Shown here: positions 23,976-33,579 of the stretch, piece after piece | How positions within the stretch are numbered: position 1 is the stretch's first letter | How the letters are laid out: each line of letters opens with the position of its first letter | Source: Pratylenchus scribneri | Lineage: Eukaryota; Nematoda; Chromadorea; Rhabditida; Pratylenchidae | DNA: 64,000 nucleotides | Assembly (NCBI GenBank): GCA_030063045.1 | Contig: JAQSEB010000059.1 | Location: 930,001 to 994,000, forward strand | Direction of reading: 5' to 3' | Notes under the pieces: model-generated | What the model saw: only the letters and a program-made list of their open reading frames with translations | Database searches by the model: none | What the model was told of the DNA's origin: nothing | Translations under genes and position numbers: made by a program

Positions 23976-25775
23976 ATGGATGCACCAAACAATGCTGGTG
24001 GTCAACAATGTCGTCCATGGATCGCTTGCATCCCGGAAGAAGTCAAATTTATTAATGACATTTCAAATGAAGCTGTTTGGACGCTATCATCTTGCAAAGG
24101 TTTTATACAAAAATCGGATAGAATAGTGCGTTTATTGTCAGGTTTTTCGTGGTTCAATCAGGTCGAATATCATCAAAAGTTGTAATAACGACCAATAAAA
24201 ATTTTGCCTTAAAGAGGAAGGACCCTTCACCAATTTACAAAAATCTAGGTCTCGGGTTCTAATCCGTTCTAGGGAAATTAATGGTTAGGTTGGGGTTAGA
24301 TTTAGGTTGGTTAACTAGAACAAAATCTTCAATATTTTCGACCCGAAGATATGACCTTAACTTTAGGGGGCTCGGGTTCGAAACCGATAAGAGAAAGTTA
24401 TTTTATTGGTCTTGGTAAGTATTTTTATACATAGATTGGGTGAGGTTTAGGTTGGTTAACCAAAAAATAAAATCGAAGATTTAGACCTGAAGATGGGTCG
24501 TTAATTTTTGCAAAATTTGATGATCTCGGGTTCGAATCCTCTCAAGGTCCAATAATTTTTTGGGGTTATCACTTTTATGAATTATTCGTATTCTATAATA
24601 CATTTCCAACTGAAATAAGAACCAAAAAACCCGACCATAAACGCTCCTAATATTACCCAAATCAATAATAATTCATAATTTCTCATTCAGAAGGACTTGG
24701 AATACATCAATTGCTGGACAATCGGGAGGACACTTATTGGTTTTTCCTAACTTAAAATCCAATTTTAAAAGCAAATTTTAGGCAAAGTGACGGCCTTCAG
24801 CCCCACACAATTACAATTGAATTTCAACAGCGAATGTTGCTGGATTTTATTGTAATGCATTTGGATTTCAAGTTGGATGAATCCTATACACCATCAAAGT
24901 AGGAGAAATCAATACTAATTCATAAATCCATTATTTAGGATTCAAATCCAAACCGGCTCTTCAATTCTGGATTTGGATGAACCAACGAAAACAGTGCCAT
25001 TCAATGAGCCAAATGGATGGCAGCTAATCGATTTACGGCACCCGGAAACGAAGAAATCAATGCAGGCTTTTGTAATTGTCATTCAAATTATTCAAAATCA
25101 TCAAAATGGACGCGATACTCACATAAGGTAAAACCAATTTATTTTATTTACAGAAAAAATTATTGAAAATGCAGAATAGGAATTTTTCCTATACACCAAA
25201 CCAAAAGATTTGGTTAAGGCACATAATTTGATTAACCAATTCTAACTTAGTTTTGAACCATTAAACCAAAATCGGTTTAAACCGTTTAATACCCTTTAAT
25301 TGTTGACCAAACCAAAATGGGTTTATTTAAACCGTTTAATACCCTTTAATTGTTGACCAAACCAAAATGGGTTTAAACCGTTTAATACCCTTTAATTGTT
25401 GACCAAACCAAAATGGGCTTAAACCGTTTAATACCCTTTAATTTTTGAACAAAATATAACAAATTATATACCATTCAACGCGTTTTGACCATCACTATCC
25501 AATTTCGGGTATATTTGGTTTGTGAATGTGGGATAAACCCTCCTTAAACCGCTTTAATCTTTTCTGCATTTGCAATATTTTTTCTGATAAATTCAATCCC
25601 TTTATTTACTATTTACTAATTTTTTACAAATTTTAGAGGCTTACGAGTGCTTGGCCCCGGCAATCTGCACAAAAATATGCTTATAAGGGCGCTGGCAAGG
25701 AATGAAGTATTGGCTCAACATTTTCCCGATAATTTTTTTAAACAAACAATATTTTCAAATTCTACTCTTCGATAA
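23976..25775 (+). CDS. apc-10: Anaphase-promoting complex subunit 10 (205 aa)
   Basis: Five exons (23976-24099, 24691-24739, 24782-24898, 24939-25127, 25637-25775) join in frame. The protein has the DOC domain signature of APC10: [47 protein letters not shown], and [18 protein letters not shown], which match the human protein closely. The usual C-terminal Ile-Arg tail that binds CDC27 is replaced by a longer end finishing STLR; the terminal Arg is kept. APC10 acts with CDC20/CDH1 as degron co-receptor of the APC/C ubiquitin ligase in cell division. Intron 1 holds three SINE fragments and intron 4 the 46-bp-unit MITE. Confidence 0.93.
24230..24610 (+). mobile_element. Cluster of three tRNA-like SINE fragments
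   Basis: Three successive B-box words occur at about 24247 (ggtctcgggttctaatcc), 24370 (ctcgggttcgaaacc) and 24528 (gatctcgggttcgaatcc). The last is followed by the standard ctcaaggtccaataattttt body. All are in intron 1 of APC10 and in the same orientation. Confidence 0.6.
25185..25550. mobile_element. 46-bp-unit MITE, about four units, in APC10 intron
   Basis: The unit (on this strand aaaccgtttaataccc, tttaattgttgaccaaac, caaaatgggttt) repeats with 46-bp spacing from about 25270 to 25445. The ends attatataccattcaacgcg and ttgaccatcactatcc correspond to the element ends seen at 16.1 and 62.3 kb in inverse orientation. Confidence 0.8.
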
Positions 25776-25909
25776 ATTTGATTATCAATTTTACTATTTT
25801 TGCTGCACCTTTTTTTCCACCTTCCTCCGGAAATCCCCCAATGTGAATCCTTCATTCATTCATTATTAGGTCAAAGAGAATTTACTTGTAAACTTTTTTG
25901 CCCAAAAAT

Positions 25910-26155
25910 AACCCAATTTGGTTTGAGAATGGTCAAGATGGACGCATTGAATGGTATATAATTTGGTTTGGTCAACAATTAAATGGTGTTAAACGATTTA
26001 AACCCATTTTGGTTTAATGATTCAAAACTAAGTTAGATTTGGTTAAACCAGCAACGAAATATAATCAAATCATCTTGGCCAGCTAGCTCTATCCAAATGG
26101 GTATGTAATTTGGAGCTCGGGATCTACGACAAACCGCTGAACCGTTTAAGCTTTC
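25910..26155. mobile_element. 46-bp-unit MITE, single-unit copy
   Basis: Reads ggtcaagatggacgcattga, atggtatataatttggtt, one internal unit (aattaaatggtgttaaac), then caaatcatcttggccagc and tctatccaaatgggtatg, the inverted end. It lies between APC10 and the SDR gene. Confidence 0.75.
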
Positions 26156-26291
26156 CGGCATCAATGTATTTTTTTTGCCATTTTAAATATTTCCCATTCT
26201 TTATTAAATCAAAGAGAATTTAATTTTATTTACCTATTAATTTATTCCAAAATGAGTGAAAAACAAAACAAAAATGTGAAAATTTGAACAA

Positions 26292-28112
26292 TTAAAATAG
26301 CCAATATTTTTTCTTTGCGGCAATTTCTGCTGCCGATTTCTCCGAATCCCTTGAATAATATCCTCTCTTCTCCAGCTCCTCTTCCATTGTTTGCATATGT
26401 TCTGCCAGTTTTGTCCATTTTTCGCTCATCAGCCACACTTTTTGCCGCAACTCATTGTCCTCCGCATTTCGGCCCCATTCTCGTTGTTTTCGTCGTGAAC
26501 TTAAAATTGGAAATTTAATTAATTTTGTATATATTTTAGGCAATCTTGAAAAAGGCCATTTTCGATATAACCCACAGGCCTTTAGTCTCGTCTTCTAAAC
26601 AACAGACTTGAGGACTCGGCATAGCCATGAAATTTTAATTTAAAACTGGTATGAGCTTGTTTTGAAAAACTGAACCATTGTTTAAACCCAAACCGGTTTT
26701 ACTTTACAAACTTTCCTAACAAGGGAAGTACCCGAGGTAACCGATTTTAGGACATGTCGAGATTTTATTGCTTAAGGCAATAAGCCGGTCTTCCGGAAAT
26801 GCCCAATTTTATATTTATTTTGATTTATTATATTATTTTACCTAATAAATGTTCCATTTTGGACATCCGGATCGCAAAGTGCATAGAGGATTGGTGAAAT
26901 GCTAATTTCCGGTTTTTGCCTCGAACCCATCAGCCAGCCAAGAAAATTTGTTGCCCATCGAGTCAGCACAAATTTCACTGCCGATTCTTCCCGGTTCAGC
27001 TCTGTTTTTGTGCCTCCCGGATCAGCGGCCACAACACTGATTTTGGCGTTTTCTTAAATTATTTTTAAATAATTTTTAAAAATAAATAAATTTGAACCAT
27101 TGAGTCTTTCGGCCAATTCCCTCGCAAAAATCAATTGCACCAATTTGGAGAATTTATAGGCTCCATGCATATCATATTTTCCATTAGTCGGGTCCAATAA
27201 TTCGTTGGATTTTTTGAAAAATTTTACATAAAATTTTGCATCATTCAATTTGTTCAAATCCAATTCCAAACTAAAATATTAAATTAATATTTAAATTAGT
27301 TAATTTAATTTTACTCGTCTTTGGCCGAAATATCCGTCGAAATGAACAAAATTTTGGCTGGTACATTTTGTTCGAACATTTTCTGCAAAAGAAGGCCAAC
27401 CAAAAGGAAATGGCCCATATGATTTGTGGCCAAATTCAGCTCCACTCCATCCGCATTGACTTTGTAGGTTGGGCATTTGGTTGCGGCATTCAACACTAAT
27501 CCATCAATTTTGCTCAAATCCGCATTTTCGGCTGATGTGAATTTTTGAACAAAATTGTGCACACTGGATGGATCTATAAAATATTCAAAAATTATACATT
27601 TTAAATTGGAATAAACTTGCCGGATATGTCGCACATTCGGCAATAAACTTTTTTATTCCTTGTCCGCAAAACAATGTCCCTTCGGACTTCCAAGCATTTA
27701 TGTTTATTCCTAAATATCGAAAAATTAAAATTGAATTAAATTTTATGGTTTAAACCTGCACGCCATCACAACGGTAGCATTTTTGCTGGCCAATTCCTTG
27801 GTCAATTGCTTCCCAAGTCCGGAGGTTGCTCCCACAACGATGAATGTTTTGTCCGTTTGATCGCCAATTACATATTTACGACTGCTTTTCCATGTGTTCC
27901 TGATGAATAATATAAATGAATTCACAACCAAAACTTTAGGTTTTTAAGTTAAAGTAGTCCATTTTGGCCTTCAAAATGGCACATATCGACTCCCCGAATT
28001 GGTAATTGGTTCATTACCTTGTATAATAAAATCCAGTGCCACCAAAAATGATTGCCGTTGCTCCCATAAAAAATGGACTCTTGAATACTCCAGCAATTAT
28101 TCCTTTTATCAT
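26292..28112 (-). CDS. Membrane-anchored short-chain dehydrogenase/reductase
   Basis: The start is at 28112-28110 (MIKGIIAGVFKSPFFMG) and the stop at 26294-26292. An N-terminal hydrophobic segment (FFMGATAIIFGGTGFYY) predicts a membrane anchor. The Rossmann fold then shows the cofactor motif VVGATSGLGKQL, a DGLVLNAA strand, NHMGHFLLVGLL, LFISTDIS-type strand with the Ser position, and the catalytic AYKFSK (YxxxK). Then AADPGGTKTEL follows as in RDH11-14/WWOX-like SDRs. After the enzyme domain comes a charged helical tail (EKWTKLAEHMQTMEEELEKR) and an aromatic end (KYWLF). The family reduces or oxidises retinoid, sterol or carbonyl substrates with NADP(H); substrate cannot be told. Its start lies 196 bp from the end of the TMED gene on the same strand. 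Confidence 0.85.
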
Positions 28113-28307
28113 TTCGAACCACTTAAATGATAAATTACAGACTATATCACCCAAAAATAAATTCAAATATTGAAATTATTTCTTAAAAATTTGATGAATT
28201 AAATTCAAAGAAATATCAAAATTTAACTAATAAAATAAATATTAAATTTCTGAACAATTGAAATGAATGGTATCAACAATAATAAATTTAAATCTTCCCA
28301 TGATATA

Positions 28308-29117
28308 TCAAACAAGCTTCTTTGCCTCAAAAAATCCCTTCAAATGACGCATTTGCCACCATCCAGTCAAGCAGAGCACAATTGTCTGGCCAATGGACCA
28401 CCAAAGAACTCGGCTCTAAAAATGTGGAAATTTACAATTCCAAAAATTGTATTTTTACATTTGTACTCTCGCTGGTTTGCCGGAATCGCTCTTCCCGATA
28501 ACGTTGATAATTCTGCTCCTTGGTTATTTGCTCAACTTGATCCAGCAATTGGCGCACACGAAGTTGAAGTTCATTGAGTTTGTCTTTGGCGGCGACCTAA
28601 TTTTCATTCCCAATAGTTATTTTCAATTCTTCCACAAACCTGTTCATAGTCCTGGGCATGTTCCCCAACTTGAATGTCCAAATGCACGCGGAGTTGGGCA
28701 CCGCTAAACCAGGCAGTCGAATTTGAGTAGAGACAAATGAGATGTTCGCCGGGTGAATGCGAAGTGAATGTGAACATCCCCTCGCTGGTGTACAATTTGC
28801 TGAGAATCACCTTCAATTAATTTACTGAATTTGTTGTCATTAAATCAAATTACCTTCTCCTCTGGATCCTTGACTTCCACGTGCATTCCAATTGTGGGAT
28901 AATCGCCATATGCCTTCGTGTTCGGGTCATAAAGTTGCACTTTGTACTTGCCCATAACCATTGTTTCGTCCGGAATTTCTGCAAACATACCAAAATTAAA
29001 CTATTCTTTACAATTAAACCTGCCTTCAATAAAACATTTCTTCTCGGTCTCAGCGATATGGAAATAGAGGGCGTAGATTTGGCATAATAAAATGGAGAAT
29101 ATCAAAAAACGAAGCAT
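28308..29117 (-). CDS. p24 cargo receptor, TMED4/TMED9 type
   Basis: The start is at 29117-29115 ([16 protein letters not shown], signal peptide) and the stop at 28310-28308. The GOLD domain reads [51 protein letters not shown] and [19 protein letters not shown]. The coiled coil [20 protein letters not shown] and the heptad [17 protein letters not shown] follow. A transmembrane segment and cytosolic tail [11 protein letters not shown] carry the FF and KKxx-type signals. These match human TMED4/9 closely. p24 proteins cycle between ER and Golgi in COPI/COPII vesicles. The first intron (28979-29023) appears to start with GC: only that donor keeps the conserved FIEEIPDE junction in frame. Confidence 0.93.
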
Positions 29118-29470
29118 TTTTTAATTGATTTAAAATTATCTGAAATTGAATAAATAGTAAATACTAAATAATATTTATCGGATTATTTATTTTCAAAAAA
29201 TTTTTCCAATTCTATAAATGGATTTAATAAAAAATTCATTTAATCGTGAATTTGCAATTGAAAAATCATGGGTATCGTATCGCCCCAATTTTGGATGGAT
29301 TGGTGCTTTGGTGGCCATGGCCAATGCCCTTGGGCGTTGCGTTGCGTTGCGCTTAGCTTTGCGGCTTTGCGCGCATCCGCAAAAATGACATTAAATCCTC
29401 AATTATAAATTAAAAAACAATTCAAATTTATTCAAGTGGTCCTTTCGTTCTCTCATTAACAGGCGCAATT

Positions 29471-30248
29471 AAATGTTTGGGGCAAATAGGCGGAATTAAA
29501 TGTTCGGGGCAAATTAAATGTTTGGGGCAAATTAAATGTTTGGGGCAAATTTATGTTTGGGGCAAATTAAATGTTTGGGGCAAATTAAATGTTTGGGGCA
29601 AATTAAATGTTTGGGGCAAATTAAATGTTTGGGGCAAATTAAATGTTTGGGGCAAATAAAATGTTTGGGGCAAATAAAATGTTTGGGGCAAATTAAATGT
29701 TTGGGGCAAATTAAATGTTTGGGACAAATAAAATGTTTGGGGCAAATAAAATGTTTGGGGCAATTTAAATGTTTGGGGCAAATAAATGTTTGGGGCAAAT
29801 AAATGTTTGGGGCAAATTAAATGTTTGGGGCAAATTTATGTTTGGGGCAAATTAAATGTTTGGGGCAAATTAAATGTTTGGGGCAAATTAAATGTTTGGG
29901 GCAAATTAAATGTTTGGGGCAAATTAAATGTTTGGGGCAAATAAAATGTTTGGGGCAAATAAAATGTTTGGGGCAAATTAAATGTTTGGGGCAAATTAAA
30001 TGTTTGGGACAAATAAAATGTTTGGGGCAAATTAAATGTTTGGGGCAATTTAAATGTTTGGGGCAAATAAATGTTTGGGGCAAATAAATGTTTGGGGCAA
30101 ATTAAATGTTTGGGGCAAATTAAATGTTTGGTGCAATTTAAATGTTTGGGGCAAATAAATGTTTGGGGCAAATAAATGTTTGGGGCAAATAAATGTTTGG
30201 GGCAAATAAATGTTTGGGGCAAATAAAATGTTTGGGGCAAATTAAATT
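29471..30248. repeat. G-rich 18-bp minisatellite, array A
   Basis: About 43 units of tttggggcaaattaaatg and variants, mostly 18 bp. A higher-order repeat is clear: roughly 29532-29802 recurs almost unchanged at 29817-30087, a 285-bp offset. The array opens with aggcggaattaaatgttcgg and lies between the TMED gene and the Ly6-like gene, which are transcribed away from each other. Open frames on both strands are by-products of stop-free units. Confidence 0.95.
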
Positions 30249-30251
30249 TTT

Positions 30252-30375
30252 GTCAATAATGTGTTTTCTCTTTCCGGAAAATGTTCGCCAAAATGTTTTA
30301 CAATTGTATTTTGTCTTTCTGGAAAATGTTTGCCAAAATATGTTTTAAAATGTTCGCAAAAATGTGTTTCCCTTT
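30252..30375. repeat. Partner repeat of array A, degenerate (~35 bp unit)
   Basis: Three or so units of the type aaaatgttcgccaaaatgt followed by tttt and a variable pyrimidine-rich stretch. The same partner follows array B near 54.4 kb in the same orientation. Confidence 0.75.
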
Positions 30376-30776
30376 CATATCTTCCTCTCACTCAAAATTC
30401 ATCGGAGATTAAATCTCAATTTATAAATAATTTAAATTATGGATGATTTACTTTTAAAAGCCAATCCATTCACAGTTCACACCGACACGCATCCAGAGCT
30501 GAATATAATCCTTTACTTTAAAATCCACTTTTATGCCTTTAAACTTGAAAGGAGCCCATTAATGGATTTTGTTTGTGCTTGACCACTGCAAATTGAATGC
30601 CCCTCAACCAGCCAGCCGGCCATTTTCCTCTCTTTCTGGAATGTTGAGCATTGACTCCTTGGCAACCAATAAACATTTTCGGCAGCAGGATGTTCAATTT
30701 TCATTTCTTTTAAAAGCAAGGCTATTGAAATGGCTATTTCATCGAGACATTTCATATTTGGCCCTTTCTAGATTGA

Positions 30777-31359
30777 ATGACCATCAAAATGTTCAACAAC
30801 ATTTTTCCCATTCTTTTGCTTATTTCCCTCCAAAAAAATGTATTTTCCCTTATATGTTATTCTTGCACAACGACCCTAAGTCCCGCCAGTGTTGAGGGCG
30901 ATGCCCAAGTTACATTTCGTCTTTTCCTCAATTCCATTTATGAATTGCCTCCAGGCATGTCATTCCCATAGCTCCAAATTCCAAAAATGATTTTGCCTTT
31001 TACAGTGCATAGATTCTGCAGTTTGGAGGAGGACATTGAGTTCAAAACGGTGCCAACAATCCAATGTTCCACCGCAAATGATGAATGCGTCAAAGTGCGG
31101 GCCGAAAATGAGGGTGGGGTGGAATAAAAAGGATTTAACAAAAATGTTTGATTCAGGCCTTGAATTTGTAATTCGTGGATGCAAATCCAAAATTTATAAA
31201 CCGGATGTGTCAATTCACCAAAACGTCAAATGCCAATCCAGCAGTCCGGCACTCTGCTTTTGCAAAGAGAATTTGTGCAATTCTTCAAAATCTTTCTCAT
31301 TCCATTTTGTCCTCAAATTAATTCCCCTTCTTTTATTTTTAATAAAAATCTATTTTTGA
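30777..31359 (+). CDS. Secreted Ly6/uPAR-like protein, probably GPI-anchored (162 aa)
   Basis: Exons 30777-30954, 31006-31113 and 31157-31359 join in frame. A signal peptide (FPILLLISLQKNVFS) is followed by LICYSCTTTL, the first-Cys motif of three-finger proteins. Further Cys occur at HRFCSLEED, IQCSTANDECVKV and GCKSKIY, and the domain closes with SPALCFCKENLCN, where CN is the Ly6 hallmark. A hydrophobic C-terminus (FHFVLKLIPLLLFLI) after Ser-Ser fits a GPI-attachment signal. The first intron must use a GC donor (CCAG|GCATGT): the nearby GT site puts a stop in frame. Nematode Ly6 proteins often modulate membrane receptors or channels; the partner here is unknown. Confidence 0.72.
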
Positions 31360-31969
31360 TTTTCTTGATTGCTTAATTGGTCATTTTCCTGTCCTGTTTC
31401 TTGAAGCCGCATTCCTCTCTAATAAAGCGTGTTCAATATGGACAAAATATGGAACATTTAAAAAGGAGAATCAATACAATTTATATGGAAAATTATAGCA
31501 TAAAATGTGGCAAAAGAACAAATTTGAGTGCCAGCTGGCCAAAATTTTGGGAGTCCGGGTCCATCAAAGTAGCAGAAATCAAAAACACAAAAATGGATTA
31601 TTTTGGAAGAGAAATGAGAAAGAAAAGAAAATTGAAGAATGCGCCGAATTTCTATGGCCATTTAGCATGTCCAAATTTGGATTCACTAATTCCATTTTTG
31701 GTGATAAAAAATGCAGCAAAGAATGATGAACAAACCAAAATCCCCAAAAATGCCCAGAACCTGTTCATTGTCCTTCGCTTCTCCTTCTAAAATCCCTCGA
31801 CATAATCAGTAATCGCGCAGCCACCTTAATGGCCGTCATTTCTTTCCACATTCCCCCACACATTACCCACTTTCCCACAAATCCCCCTTTTACATATCCC
31901 CACATCCACTTTTTGTCCCCCATTAAACATCCGAATATTTCCGCCTTGTCATCAAATAAGTGTGGAAGA
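31360..31969. other. Spacer between the two secreted-protein genes
   Basis: AT-rich sequence. A 137-codon open frame (31377-31790, +) lacks domain, signal peptide or splice support and is not called. The last 150 bp are C-rich (ccccacatccactttttg) and probably belong to the next gene's promoter or 5' UTR. Confidence 0.45.
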
Positions 31970-33011
31970 ATGCCCCGTCAATGGGCCATTCACCTTTTTC
32001 CACTTCCATTTTTGCTTCTTCTCATTCAATTGTCCTTAAAGGAAAGGGCAAAGGCCTCCGACATTGTGGAATTCCTCTTCCAGAATCAACGAATTTGTTT
32101 GTGGTTTTGCTTAAAATGTTTGAAACAAAGTTCTTAGTTAGGCGGTGAACCATTCGCCGATGCCCAATGGGTCCCAGTGCTGGATTTATGCGAATTGGAA
32201 TGCAAAGCGGATGAGGAAGTTTGCATGGAGGATGACCAAATGAAGCAGAGTTGTCGAAAATGTAAAATAAAACATTAATTGGCTAACATGTTTTTCTATT
32301 AGTGGCCCTGAGGCTATTATTGTTCAAAGACCTCCAAAAATATCAAAAATTAATATTGTTACTTTTTTCACTTTTAAACTCATCAAATCAAAAGATGTCT
32401 ATTATTAGAAGGGGGACTATTATTAGAGGTAGGGGCTCTTATTTTTCAATTCTTCCAAGGGGTTTTAATAGAGGGGAGGCAGGCTTCTACTAGAGGGGTT
32501 AATAATAGAGGAAATACGGTAATTAAAGATTCCAATTTCAGTGCCCACGGAATGCACTCGCGCCTTTCGCGCCCAACAACCTATAAATTTGCATAAAGGC
32601 ATGGTACAAATTGGCAAAAAGGCAAAAGAAGAGCAAAATCAGCCGACAAAATTGCCCTCGTCCACGTCAAGGCCCATGGTTGTGATTGCCAAAAACAGTG
32701 CAGCGGCAATTGCAGCCATTTCAAAGGGTGAAGGAGGTGTAAATTCATTGATGAGGGGTGCGCGAAGAAAGAAACAATCGAGAAGAAAATTGAGGGCAAA
32801 TGCGGGAGGGAAAACTCGTCAAATTGCCAAATCTGCTTCTGCTGCCGGAGGCAAAAATGGAAGAGGAGAAACGAAGAAAATTACGGTAATGAGAAGCAGA
32901 AGGAATGAAAAAGGAAAAAAGCCAACAATGAAAGGAGGTGGAATGCGCCTAAGGCAACGTCAATGGAGGGAAATTATGAGGAGGAGGAAGAAGCAAAATG
33001 GGCGAAATTAA
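31970..33011 (+). CDS. Secreted protein with Cys-rich N-part and highly basic tail (238 aa)
   Basis: Three exons (31970-32096, 32142-32261, 32542-33011) join in frame. The start at 31970 is chosen because it gives a clean signal peptide (LFPLPFLLLLIQLSL, cleavage likely near KASD); an in-frame ATG at 31829 would bury it. The mature protein has five or six Cys in its first third (RICGEPFADAQ, LDLCELECKADEEVC, SCRKLPTECTRAF). The rest is strikingly basic, with RGARRKKQSRRKLRA, RSRRNEKGKKP and IMRRRKKQNGRN at the C-terminus. I do not recognise the family. A secreted protein with nuclear-localisation-like clusters would fit a parasite effector or a secreted basic matrix or antimicrobial protein; these are guesses. 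Confidence 0.6.
32395..32525. mobile_element. Possible MITE relic in intron
   Basis: The intron contains ggactattattagaggtagg and, later, taataatagaggaaatacgg, with related 'tattagagg' words between. The repeated words suggest a short non-autonomous transposon end, but no target duplication was found. Confidence 0.3.
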
Positions 33012-33124
33012 TCCAATCTTAGTTTTTATTATTGTTTTTCATAGTTTTTAAAAATTTTTTGATTTATTTTTGTCAGAAAACTTTTTATATTAAATGTAAA
33101 TTCCTTTATCAAATGAAAATAATA

Positions 33125-33215
33125 ACTCTCGACCGAGAGCCAGTTGGCGCAATTTGGTTAAGCCTCTGATTTTCGCACTTAACGGTCGAAGTTCGATTCC
33201 CGTGAAGAGCAAATA
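33125..33215 (+). mobile_element. tRNA-like sequence, probable SINE or tRNA pseudogene
   Basis: Contains an A-box-like agttggcgcaatttggtt and a B-box-like gaagttcgattcccgtg at tRNA spacing. The acceptor and T stems do not pair, so it is unlikely to be a functional tRNA. It lies between two converging genes. Confidence 0.5.
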
Positions 33216-33579
33216 TTTTTTCAACGAATCTGATTATCGAAAATTTTTAAAATTAAAAATTATTTAGTAAATCAACCATTTCGGACCGAATGAGCATATG
33301 TTAGCTGTATGATTCTCATTTCTAATTAAATTCACCTATATTATATCCTTTCAAAATCCTTTTGTTAGCATTTTAAAAATTATTAAAGATTACCTCAAAT
33401 AGATTTGAATATCAAAATTTTATTAAACCGCAAAAAAAATTAAATTTACACATTTCAGAAAAAATTAACTAGAACATTACATGAAGAGTGGGAATTTAAA
33501 GGGGGGGGGGGGGGAAGATATTGTCAAAAAGGGGAACATATTTTGAATCGACTTTATCACTTGAATAAATGAATTTTCT

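Noticed and set aside
22952..25775. Cofilin-APC10 operon
   Set aside because: About 400 bp separates the genes and a poly(A) signal lies between; nematode operons usually have about 100 bp spacing. No SL2-type evidence is visible.
29477..30240. Open frames of 60-134 codons on both strands with repeating CLGQIK or HLICPK peptides
   Set aside because: They are produced by a stop-free 18-bp minisatellite; frames are open on both strands and no start context, splice site or signal supports a gene.
31377..31790. 137-codon plus-strand open frame
   Set aside because: No signal peptide, domain, splice structure or convincing codon bias; antisense is also partly open.
33125..33215. Functional tRNA gene
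   Set aside because: Neither the T stem nor the acceptor stem forms proper pairs.
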